DNA of 35,875 nt, taken from the NCBI GenBank assembly GCA_017409405.1, contig JAFQSU010000068.1, positions 1-35,875 on the forward strand, read 5' to 3'. Below are positions 1 through 6,477 of this stretch, in pieces. The notes beneath the pieces were generated by a model. That model was not told the origin of the DNA. It saw nothing but the letters and a program-made list of their open reading frames with translations, and made no database searches. A program made the translations under genes and the position numbers. Source of the stretch: Oscillospiraceae bacterium. Its GTDB lineage: Bacteria > Bacillota > Clostridia > Oscillospirales > JAAYXM01. Each line of letters opens with the position of its first letter. The first letter of the stretch is position 1.

Positions 1-37
1 AACAGCGTTCTTCTATGGTAAGATGTTTATAGTTCAT
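1..37 (-). CDS. IS30-family transposase, N-terminal fragment (runs off the window)
   Basis: Only the first 12 codons are inside the window, reading MNYKHLTIEERC, which is the usual opening of IS30-family transposases (a helix-turn-helix region starting with xHLTxEER). An ATG at 37 on the minus strand follows a strong AGGAGGAG ribosome binding site at 42-49. The family moves by a DDE transposase acting on short terminal inverted repeats. The rest of the gene lies to the left. The identification rests on a very short peptide, so the family is likely but not certain. Confidence 0.7.
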   Translation of the reverse strand, partial: MNYKHLTIEERC

Positions 38-138
38 ACGTTTCTCCTCCTGTAGTTTATGGTGTGGTAACTTTATTCTACCAGAGATTCGTATGAACTT
101 TCAACTTTTTCAAGTGTTGCACTTGATAGTATAACTCA
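1..138 (-). mobile_element. Right end of an IS30-like insertion sequence
   Basis: The transposase start codon is followed outward by about 100 bases of non-coding sequence, with an inverted repeat CAAGTG-TTG-CACTTG at about 111-125, as expected for the leader and terminal region of an insertion sequence. The outer boundary near 138 is a guess: no target-site duplication can be checked because the other end is outside the window. Confidence 0.45.
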
Positions 139-147
139 CCCTAAACA

Positions 148-184
148 AAAAAGGAAACAGGATTTATCATCCTGTTTCCTTTTT
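148..184 (+). terminator. Intrinsic terminator, probably bidirectional
   Basis: A 15-bp stem (AAAAAGGAAACAGGAT pairing with ATCCTGTTTCCTTTT) with a short loop is followed by a T run. It would end transcription of a gene originally to the left, now separated by the insertion sequence, and shields folT from read-through. Confidence 0.8.
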
Positions 185-228
185 ATATAGAAGTATATCT
201 ACAAACCAAATTTTATCTTATGCAGATA

Positions 229-257
229 TTGCCATTGTTCGTGTATTGTGGTATACT
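229..257 (+). promoter_or_regulatory. SigA-type promoter for the folT-uppP transcript
   Basis: TTGCCA at 229-234 and TATACT at 252-257 are separated by exactly 17 bases. Transcription would start near 264, about ten bases before the riboswitch. Confidence 0.7.
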
Positions 258-273
258 GTTTTTATCACAAAAA

Positions 274-374
274 GGCAGAGTAGAAAATATCGGGTCAAGT
301 GCCGTGTGAACGGGGAGTTGTCACACAGACGAAAATGCTTGTGCATTGCCGTGATATTTTCGCATCCCGCTGCG
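274..374 (+). promoter_or_regulatory. Tetrahydrofolate (THF) riboswitch
   Basis: The stretch matches the folate-sensing riboswitch layout: P1 GCAG/CTGC (275-278 with 370-373), the conserved GAGTAGA segment, P2 AAAATATC/GATATTTT (284-291 with 353-360), an internal TCAAGTG segment, a GTGTGAACGGG arm closed by CACAC, and the conserved CGCATCCCGC 3' segment. These elements appear in the same order in the well-studied Clostridia THF aptamers. It lies directly in front of a folate transporter gene, the typical target. The family senses reduced folates and lowers expression when they are abundant. Confidence 0.95.
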
Positions 375-381
375 AATGACT

Positions 382-426
382 GTCCTCTTTGTGTTTTATT
401 ACTTTCTCTAAAATACAAAGGAGGAC
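382..426 (+). promoter_or_regulatory. Shine-Dalgarno-sequestering hairpin, expression platform of the THF riboswitch
   Basis: GTCCTCTTTGTGTTTTA at 382-398 pairs almost perfectly with TAAAATACAAAGGAGGAC at 409-426, burying the AGGAGG ribosome binding site of folT. No U-rich tail follows, so this platform looks translational rather than a terminator. How the aptamer opens or closes it is inferred, not seen. Confidence 0.8.
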
Positions 427-433
427 TTATTTT

Positions 434-973
434 ATGCAAAACCGTATCAAATCTTCGGCACGCGAGCTTCACAACATACACTCACTCGCTATGTGCGCCG
501 TACTCACAGCGCTTTATGTTGCAATAAACTCAGCTTCTGTTTATGTCACCCCATCTCTGAAGCTCACCTTTTCTTATCTGGTGCTCGGAATCCTCGGCTA
601 CAGATTCGGTCCCGTTACCGGAACACTTTCAGGCCTTGCATGTGACCTTATCGCATACGTTGTGCGACCTGCAGGCCCTTTGCATCTGGGCTTCACGCTT
701 TCGACCATGCTTACCGTTCTTATCTTTGCCGTTTTTCTTTATGGAAAAGAGCTTAAGCTGTGGCGTGTCATTCTCTCACGTACTCTTATAAATCTTGCAA
801 TAAACATTGCTCTGAACACCTTCTGGCTTTCCAATCTCTACGGCAAGGCGTATACGGTTTTACTTTTTGAGCGCATCGTGAAAAACATCGCTCTGCTCCC
901 CATTGAAGTTTTGCTTCTGATGTTTGTTCTTAAAGCCTTTTCAAAAATAACGCAGCATATAGGTAATCACTGA
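434..973 (+). CDS. folT: Folate ECF transporter S component FolT
   Basis: This 179-residue protein is strongly hydrophobic with about six membrane segments, the usual size for an S component of an energy-coupling factor transporter. The segment around FSYLVLGILGYRFGPVTG and the following acidic position in ACDLIAY match the FolT family pattern. It would bind folate at the membrane and dock on the shared EcfA/A'/T module, which is encoded elsewhere. The ATG at 434 is chosen because AGGAGG lies 8 bases upstream; an in-frame TTG at 389 falls inside the regulatory hairpin and is unlikely. The upstream THF riboswitch supports the folate assignment independently. uppP follows after 38 bases and may be co-transcribed. 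Confidence 0.92.
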   Translation: MQNRIKSSARELHNIHSLAMCAVLTALYVAINSASVYVTPSLKLTFSYLVLGILGYRFGPVTGTLSGLACDLIAYVVRPAGPLHLGFTLSTMLTVLIFAVFLYGKELKLWRVILSRTLINLAINIALNTFWLSNLYGKAYTVLLFERIVKNIALLPIEVLLLMFVLKAFSKITQHIGNH

Positions 974-1011
974 GAATTTCTGCGAATATATTTTAGACGG
1001 AGTTGATTTTT

Positions 1012-1821
1012 TTGGATATTATCAAATCAATAATCATAGGAATTGTTGAGGGTATAACCGAGTGGCTTCCCATCAGCAGTACCGGACACATGATTCTCAT
1101 AAATGAGTTTATGGGAATCTCCGATACCGACTTTTTCTCTTCACAAATCTTTCTGTATGTAATTCAGCTCGGAGCAATTCTTGCGATTGCAACGCTTTAC
1201 TTTAAAAAGCTCAATCCGTTTGCACCGTCAAAAACGGCATCAGAAAAAAATGATACATGGCAGATGTGGTTTAAGGTTATAGTTGCATGTCTTCCGGCTG
1301 CCGTTCTCGGGCTTCTTTTCAACGATGCAATGGACGCAATTTCAACACCGTTGGTTGTCAGCGCAACACTTATTATTTACGGTATCTGTTTCTTGTTCAT
1401 TGAGAAAAAGAAGAAGACTGCATCAATTTCAGACCTTAATAACCTCACCTATAAAACCGCGTTTTATATAGGACTTTTCCAGGTTCTTTCCATAATCCCC
1501 GGCACTTCACGCTCAGGCTCAACGATTCTCGGAGCAATGCTCCTCGGCACTTCGCGTTCCGTTGCCGCTGAATTTTCCTTCTTCCTCGCTATTCCCGTTA
1601 TGTTCGGCGTAAGCTTTCTTAAAATTATCACCAACGAATATATAATGACCGCAAATGAGTGGATGCTCCTTATCGTTGCAATGGTCGTTGCATATGTTGT
1701 TTCGCTCATTTCCGTAAAATTCCTCATGAACTACGTAAGGCGTCACGATTTTAAATCATTCGGAATTTACCGCATAGTTCTCGGAATTGTAGTCATCGCA
1801 CATTTCCTTATATTTAAGTAA
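1012..1821 (+). CDS. uppP: Undecaprenyl-diphosphatase UppP (BacA family)
   Basis: This 269-residue polytopic membrane enzyme removes a phosphate from undecaprenyl pyrophosphate to recycle the lipid carrier of cell-wall synthesis, and confers bacitracin tolerance. Both family signatures are visible: EGITEWLPISSTGHM near the N terminus (Glu13, Glu17, His26) and PGTSRSGSTI in the middle. The start is taken as TTG 1012 because it gives the family's normal opening (M)DIIKSII and sits about nine bases after GACGGAG (996-1002); an in-frame TTG at 1003 is immediately next to that site and too close. The gene shares the folT transcript and ends at a strong terminator. Confidence 0.95.
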   Translation: MDIIKSIIIGIVEGITEWLPISSTGHMILINEFMGISDTDFFSSQIFLYVIQLGAILAIATLYFKKLNPFAPSKTASEKNDTWQMWFKVIVACLPAAVLGLLFNDAMDAISTPLVVSATLIIYGICFLFIEKKKKTASISDLNNLTYKTAFYIGLFQVLSIIPGTSRSGSTILGAMLLGTSRSVAAEFSFFLAIPVMFGVSFLKIITNEYIMTANEWMLLIVAMVVAYVVSLISVKFLMNYVRRHDFKSFGIYRIVLGIVVIAHFLIFK

Positions 1822-1860
1822 AATGTGAAAGCACCCCAACTGAGGGTGCTTTCACATTTT
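1820..1860 (+). terminator. Intrinsic terminator after uppP
   Basis: AAAATGTGAAAGCACC pairs with GGGTGCTTTCACATTTT around an 8-base loop and ends in a T run. The stop codon of uppP overlaps the foot of the stem. Confidence 0.9.
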
Positions 1861-1932
1861 ACTGTGCCTTTTAATATACTGTATCAGAAAGAGAAACGGT
1901 TCAATACAGTAGTGAAAGGAAGATTATGTGCT

Positions 1933-2808
1933 ATGACATCCAGACTTAAATTTGCCGTTGTCGGCGGTGATGCGAGACAGGTTCAGCTTTCTGCGCTTCT
2001 TGCAGAAAACGGCCATGAGGTTTACACTTTCGCTCTTGACCTTGCCGAGCTTTCATCAAGCGTTATTTGCGGCAACGATATATCACAGCTCAGAAACGGG
2101 TTTGATTGTGTTATTTTGCCTATTCCCATAAAATCGGACGAAGAGCATCTCAACACTCCGCTTTCATCGTATCAATATCTTATTGATGAGATTTTCACCC
2201 TGCTCCCCACCGGCCAGACGGTTATCGCCGGAAGAGTTGATAATGCTCTGTTTGAAAAAGCAGGAAGAAGCGGTATACGACTTTACGATTACCTTGAACG
2301 CGAAGACTTTACCGTTTATAATTCGATAGCCACAGCCGAGGGCGCAGTTCACGTAGCAATGAGCGAGCTTAAAACTAATTTAAACCGTAAGAAATGTCTT
2401 GTTATAGGGTTTGGGCATATCGGTAAGCTTTTATCACGCTATCTTGACGGACTCGGGGCAATTGTAACGGCAACTGCACGCAAATTTGGTGATCTGGCAT
2501 GGATATCGGCATACGGATATAATGTTTCGGAAACTAAAAACGCAGTAAAATCTCTTTCTGATTTTGACATAATATTTAATACAGTACCCTCTCTCATACT
2601 TGATGAAAAATCGCTTCTGAGCGCAAAGTCCGATGTATTTATATGCGACCTTGCATCCAAACCGGGCGGTGTGGACTTTAATATGGCAAAAAAACTCGGG
2701 TTGCATACGGTACACGCCCTGTCCCTTCCCGGGAAATATGCACCCAAATCAGCTGCGGAAGCACTAAAAAACACAATCTATAACATTTTGGACGAATGGG
2801 GGAAATAA
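1933..2808 (+). CDS. spoVFA: Dipicolinate synthase subunit A
   Basis: This 291-residue protein is a normal-length dipicolinate synthase A chain (DpaA). It has an N-terminal domain opening KFAVVGGDARQ, typical of the family, and a central Rossmann motif VIGFGHIGKLLSRYL for NAD(P). With subunit B it oxidises the dihydrodipicolinate-pathway intermediate to dipicolinic acid in the mother cell, the compound that fills the spore core with calcium. The ATG at 1933 is preceded by AAGGAAG at the right distance; the longer in-frame reading starts inside the uppP terminator and is rejected. Subunit B follows after 3 bases. A sporulation promoter is expected in 1861-1915 but only a weak match was found. 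Confidence 0.93.
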   Translation: MTSRLKFAVVGGDARQVQLSALLAENGHEVYTFALDLAELSSSVICGNDISQLRNGFDCVILPIPIKSDEEHLNTPLSSYQYLIDEIFTLLPTGQTVIAGRVDNALFEKAGRSGIRLYDYLEREDFTVYNSIATAEGAVHVAMSELKTNLNRKKCLVIGFGHIGKLLSRYLDGLGAIVTATARKFGDLAWISAYGYNVSETKNAVKSLSDFDIIFNTVPSLILDEKSLLSAKSDVFICDLASKPGGVDFNMAKKLGLHTVHALSLPGKYAPKSAAEALKNTIYNILDEWGK

Positions 2809-2811
2809 CCG

Positions 2812-3384
2812 TTGAGAAAGCTCGCAATCGGTTTTGCCTTGTGCGGTTCATTCTGCACATTCACAAAAGTTATCCCCGAAATAGAGAGATTGGTTTCGGA
2901 CGGATATGATGTCTTTCCGATAATGTCAAAAACGGCATATTCGACAGATACAAGATTCGGAAAAGCTTCTGACTTCATATCTGTTATCGAAAAGGCTTGC
3001 GGAAGGAATATAATAAAGACAATCTCTGAAGCAGAGCCAATCGGCCCTAAAAAACTGCTTGATGCCCTTATCATTGCGCCTTGTACAGGTAATACTGCAG
3101 CCAAGCTTGCATGCGGCATCTGTGATACATCCGTAACCATGGCAGCAAAAGCTCATCTTCGGAACGGAAGACCTCTCATAATTGCCATTTCAACAAACGA
3201 CGGTCTTGGAATGAACATGAAGAATATCGGTCTGCTTTCTGCATCGAAAAACATATTTTTCGTTCCTTTCAGGCAAGATGACAGCGCCGGCAAGCCAAAC
3301 TCGCTCATTTCTGATATGAGTAAAATCCCGGACACACTCAAAGCCGCACTTGAATATTCACAGACGCAACCACTTCTTGTATAA
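2812..3384 (+). CDS. spoVFB: Dipicolinate synthase subunit B
   Basis: This 190-residue flavoprotein-like chain (DpaB) has the family opening KLAIGFALCGSFCTF and the APCTGNTAAKLA segment that lines the flavin-type site. It partners subunit A to make dipicolinic acid during sporulation. It starts at TTG 2812, three bases after the stop of spoVFA, with GGGGGAA just upstream, so translation is probably coupled. In some Bacillus strains this gene is a target of sporulation-excised prophage elements; here it is intact. A terminator follows. Confidence 0.93.
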   Translation: MRKLAIGFALCGSFCTFTKVIPEIERLVSDGYDVFPIMSKTAYSTDTRFGKASDFISVIEKACGRNIIKTISEAEPIGPKKLLDALIIAPCTGNTAAKLACGICDTSVTMAAKAHLRNGRPLIIAISTNDGLGMNMKNIGLLSASKNIFFVPFRQDDSAGKPNSLISDMSKIPDTLKAALEYSQTQPLLV

Positions 3385-3386
3385 GA

Positions 3387-3425
3387 AAATGGGTGTAAAA
3401 AACTCAGTTTTTACACCCATTCTAT
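3387..3425. terminator. Bidirectional terminator between spoVFB and the degV gene
   Basis: AATGGGTGTAAAAA pairs with TTTTTACACCCATT around CTCAG, with A and T runs on both sides. It can serve the plus-strand spoVF operon and the minus-strand yebC-degV pair. Confidence 0.85.
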
Positions 3426-4277
3426 TTATTTTTCCAAAAACAGGACACCGAGCGTACCCGGTCCGCAATGCGTAGAGATTGTGCAGCTTGCACGGCTTAT
3501 GTGAATTGTTTTAAAAATGCCACTGTCTTCAACAAGCTTCTTAACCATATCCAGACGTTCCTGCGGAACTCCCGAATGAGTTATATACATATGCTCGGGA
3601 TTGATATTGTCGTATTTCTCAAGCTGTTCTTTCACATACTGAGCAAGAACCTTGTCCATGTTGCCGCGGTATTTTTTGGATGCATGCAAAACTCCCGTCT
3701 GATTGTCAACCTCAATACAAACCTTAAGTCCCAGAACGCCTGCCGCAAGAGCCGCAACGCCCGAGCATCTGCCGCCTGCTTTCATAAAATCAAGCGTTTC
3801 AAGGACAAAGCTGCAATGGCTCTTTGAACGGAGCTCACTTATTTCTTCAACAATCTGAGCCGCAGAAAGTCCTTTTGCAATGCGCTCGCCTGCTTCTATA
3901 ACAAGGAGGGCAATAGCACTTGAAACATTGCGTGAGTCAATTACGTGAACACCCGGAAGGTCTTCTGCCGCAAGCAGACATGACTGATAACTGCTTGTTA
4001 TTGCAGATGAGAGTGTAATATGAATAACCTCGTAACCGGCATCAACCCACGGTTTGAAATACTCCGTGTACTCTGCCGGATTTATCGCCGAGGTTTTCGG
4101 CAAGGTTCCGTTTTTTCTGAATGCTTCATACAAATCATCAGGAAAAACATCAACACTGTCCATATATTTTTTGTCTTCGAGAGTAATTGAATATGAGATA
4201 AGATTTACGGAATATTTTTCCTGAAGCTCAGGTCCTATATCGCAGGTTCTGTCTGCACTTAAAATTATCTTTGACAT
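3426..4277 (-). CDS. DegV family fatty-acid-binding protein
   Basis: This 283-residue protein has the DegV (EDD fold) pattern: KIILSADRTCDIGPE at the N terminus, the PKTSAINPAEY segment after the first domain, HITLSSAITSSYQS in the middle, and FVLETLDFMKAGGRCSG, which corresponds to the family's L-x-x-L-x-K-G-G-R-I motif. Members bind a long-chain fatty acid between two domains; some (FakB) present it to the kinase FakA for phosphorylation. Which role applies here cannot be told, since no fakA gene is nearby. It lies 29 bases downstream of yebC and is probably in the same transcript. Confidence 0.9.
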   Translation of the reverse strand: MSKIILSADRTCDIGPELQEKYSVNLISYSITLEDKKYMDSVDVFPDDLYEAFRKNGTLPKTSAINPAEYTEYFKPWVDAGYEVIHITLSSAITSSYQSCLLAAEDLPGVHVIDSRNVSSAIALLVIEAGERIAKGLSAAQIVEEISELRSKSHCSFVLETLDFMKAGGRCSGVAALAAGVLGLKVCIEVDNQTGVLHASKKYRGNMDKVLAQYVKEQLEKYDNINPEHMYITHSGVPQERLDMVKKLVEDSGIFKTIHISRASCTISTHCGPGTLGVLFLEK

Positions 4278-4306
4278 ATCTGTTCCCCTTTCAAAGGAAG
4301 AAAGGT

Positions 4307-5029
4307 CTATTCTTCTTCCCAGTTATGGTAAACGTTTTGAACGTCGTCATTGTCGTCAAGCATATCAAGAAGCTTCTGCATATTTTTGATGTCGTCTTCA
4401 TTTTCAAGCTTAGTATAGTTCTGCGGTACAAGCTCAGACTCTGCAGAAACAACGGTATAGCCGGAAGCAGTCAACGCCTCACTTACCGAAACAACATCAC
4501 CGGGATCGCAGAAAACCTCAACAATCTCTTCTGAAACCTCAACATCCTCAGCGCCTGCATCAAGGCACGCCATCATGATGTCGTCCTCGTCATCGGTACC
4601 GCGCTCTATAACCACAATGCCCTTATTGTCAAACTGCCAGCCGACACAACCCGTAGCACCGAGGTTGCCACCGAATTTATCGAAATAGTGGCGCATTTCA
4701 GAGGCTGTTCTGTTGCGGTTATCGGTCATTGTTTCCACGATAACGGCAACTCCGCACGGACCGTAGCCCTCATAAACGATAGTTTCATAGCTGGTGCCGT
4801 CTGCACCGGAGGCACGCTCAATAATGCGCTTGATATTGTCATTCGGCACGTTATTCGCCTTAGCCTTGGCGATGCACGCCGCAAGCTTTGAGTTACTTGC
4901 AGGATCAGGTCCGCCCTCTTTGACGGCAACAGACATTTCTCTGCCTATTTTAGTGAAAATCTTTGCACGCTGTGCATCTGTCTTTTCCTTTTTGTGAAGT
5001 ATGTTTTTCCATTTGGAATGTCCTGACAT
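4307..5029 (-). CDS. yebC: YebC/PmpR family protein (TACO1 family)
   Basis: The 240-residue protein begins MSGHSKWKNILHKK, the hallmark of the YebC/TACO1 family, and has the family's normal length and three-domain layout with a very acidic C-terminal part. Members have been described both as DNA-binding regulators (PmpR) and as ribosome-associated factors easing translation of difficult stretches such as proline runs; the sequence does not decide between these. It is expressed from a good SigA promoter just upstream and is followed by degV. Confidence 0.95.
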   Translation of the reverse strand: MSGHSKWKNILHKKEKTDAQRAKIFTKIGREMSVAVKEGGPDPASNSKLAACIAKAKANNVPNDNIKRIIERASGADGTSYETIVYEGYGPCGVAVIVETMTDNRNRTASEMRHYFDKFGGNLGATGCVGWQFDNKGIVVIERGTDDEDDIMMACLDAGAEDVEVSEEIVEVFCDPGDVVSVSEALTASGYTVVSAESELVPQNYTKLENEDDIKNMQKLLDMLDDNDDVQNVYHNWEEE

Positions 5030-5069
5030 TAAAATTTCCTCGTTCCGTGTTATATTTTAAAACATATTA

Positions 5070-5098
5070 AGTATACAACATTATTGTGTTTTTTTCAA
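5070..5098 (-). promoter_or_regulatory. SigA-type promoter of yebC-degV
   Basis: On the minus strand TTGAAA (5093-5098) and TATACT (5070-5075) are separated by 17 bases, ending 40 bases before the yebC start codon. The match is nearly ideal. Confidence 0.75.
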
Positions 5099-5213
5099 GA
5101 CAATATAATTCAATTTTAAATTTTATGTATAAACAAACACACCTGTGCGCAAAATAGAAATACATCATCACACATATGTGTGTTGATACCAATTTTTATG
5201 AGGTGAATTTAAA

Positions 5214-5348
5214 ATGTCTAACCAGAACAACCAGCAGAACAAGAACAACCAGAATAATCAGCAGAACCAGTCTAACCAGAACAACCAGCAGAATAAAAAC
5301 AATCAGAACAGCCAGCAGAACAAGAAGAACAACCAGGAAAACTACTAA
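5214..5348 (+). CDS. 44-residue Asn/Gln-rich peptide
   Basis: The peptide starts MSNQNNQQNKNNQNN and consists almost only of Asn, Gln, Lys and Ser, ending in QENY. ATG 5214 is preceded by GAGGTGA (5200-5206) and the gene ends in front of a strong terminator, so it is a complete, separate transcription unit. It contains two imperfect copies of an SNQNNQQNKNNQN-type repeat. Low-complexity Asn/Gln peptides of this kind in spore formers include gamma-type acid-soluble spore proteins and small coat components, so a spore role is a reasonable guess, but no family can be named. The upstream region holds the palindrome ACACATATGTGT at about 5170. Confidence 0.7.
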   Translation: MSNQNNQQNKNNQNNQQNQSNQNNQQNKNNQNSQQNKKNNQENY

Positions 5349-5357
5349 GCATCTATG

Positions 5358-5400
5358 GAAAGAAAGCGGATGTTTGAAGCAACATCCGCTTTCTTTTTTC
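5358..5400 (+). terminator. Intrinsic terminator after the Asn/Gln-rich peptide gene
   Basis: AAAGAAAGCGGATGTT pairs with AACATCCGCTTTCTTT around TGAAGC, followed by TTTTTCTG. The strong stem ten bases after the stop codon supports the small gene as real. On the other strand it can also end the dehydrogenase transcript. Confidence 0.9.
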
Positions 5401-5409
5401 TGTTTTTAA

Positions 5410-6408
5410 TTACGCCATTTTTGAAAGCATTGAGCGGTCAATCTCGGTCTTCATCTTCTCGCCTGCCATGAATCTGTCTAACTCCTCACATACATGAAGC
5501 GCAATTCTGCGGCGACCGTTTGATGCAGTACCTGCAAGGTGCGGAGTAAGATTTACATTATCAAGGAAACGAAGCTCGTTATCCGCTGCCGGCGGCTCAA
5601 CTTCGGTAATGTCAAGGCATGCAAACATGCCCTTCTTTTCCTTTAAGCGTTCAATAAGATACGGTTCATCAAATATGCTTCCGCGAGCTGTGTTTACAAT
5701 AATAACACGGTCTTTCAAAAGCTCGATGTTATCGCGGTTTATCATGTGCTCTGTTGCCGGAATCTTCGGAGCATGTACCGATATTACGTCGCATTCCGAA
5801 AGGAACTCGTTAAGTTCTCTCTTTTCGGCGCCAAGCTCACGAATCTGCTCTGCAGACATCGTCGGGTCGTATACGAGAATATCGACATGGAAGTTACGGA
5901 GAAGCTTAATCATATGACGTCCTACAAATCCTGCGCTGATAATGCCTACTTTTATGTCGTAGAAGTCAATAACCTCCGAAGCGTTGTGAGCATTCCACTC
6001 ACCCGCTCTTGTATAGCGTGGCATTGTGAATGCGCCCTTGCAGGCAGCGATTGCAAATCCGAGAGCTGTTTCAGCTACACCCTCTCCGATTGCCGCAGCA
6101 GATGCTGTAAGGCGGATATCTTCTCTGCTTGCGAGCTCATCTGACATAATCGGCTTTATCGAGCCTGCGGCATGAAGGACAGCCTGAAGATTCGGACATG
6201 CATCAAGAATTTCTTTGTCTATAACCGGGCTATGCCATGATGTGATGATAATATCCGAGTCCTTTACAAAGTCAAGAACCTTGGCTCTGTCTTCAAAATT
6301 TTCTTCGTCCCAGAGAAACACATCGCCGTGTTTACGTATACGCTCAAAATATTTCTCTGCAAAAACTCCTTCAAGATGTTTTTTTAAAACAAGAAGTGAT
6401 ATCTTCAT
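5410..6408 (-). CDS. D-isomer-specific 2-hydroxyacid dehydrogenase
   Basis: This 332-residue protein has the NAD-binding and catalytic signatures of the family: NTARGSIFDE with the substrate-binding Arg, DITEVEPP with the Glu, and LTPHLAGT with the acid-base His. The dinucleotide-binding turn reads GIISAGFVGR, so the first Gly of the usual GxGxxG is a Ser. It would interconvert a 2-keto and a 2-hydroxy acid with NAD(P)H. It is the last gene of a minus-strand series with a surface polysaccharide lyase, so a keto acid from sugar-acid breakdown is a plausible substrate; this is inference. AAGGAG precedes the ATG. Confidence 0.88.
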   Translation of the reverse strand: MKISLLVLKKHLEGVFAEKYFERIRKHGDVFLWDEENFEDRAKVLDFVKDSDIIITSWHSPVIDKEILDACPNLQAVLHAAGSIKPIMSDELASREDIRLTASAAAIGEGVAETALGFAIAACKGAFTMPRYTRAGEWNAHNASEVIDFYDIKVGIISAGFVGRHMIKLLRNFHVDILVYDPTMSAEQIRELGAEKRELNEFLSECDVISVHAPKIPATEHMINRDNIELLKDRVIIVNTARGSIFDEPYLIERLKEKKGMFACLDITEVEPPAADNELRFLDNVNLTPHLAGTASNGRRRIALHVCEELDRFMAGEKMKTEIDRSMLSKMA

Positions 6409-6432
6409 TTTTATTCTCCTTTTTCCATTTTT

Positions 6433-6464
6433 AACTCCCCCGTTGATTTTACAACGAGGGAGTT
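6433..6464. other. Hairpin between the lyase and dehydrogenase genes
   Basis: AACTCCCCCGTTG pairs with CAACGAGGGAGTT (one mismatch) around a 6-base loop. A T run is present only on the plus strand, whereas the flanking genes are on the minus strand. It may be a weak terminator or an RNA-stability element separating two unequal transcripts. Confidence 0.5.
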
Positions 6465-6477
6465 TTCGCAGTTAACT

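Noticed and set aside
246..527. Reading frame covering the folT leader
   Set aside because: It overlaps the THF riboswitch and hairpin, whose conservation explains the sequence; the product resembles nothing.
1860..1932. SigK promoter for spoVFA
   Set aside because: TATACTGTA at 1875-1883 is close to the -10 box, but no AC lies 17 bases upstream, so I do not list it.
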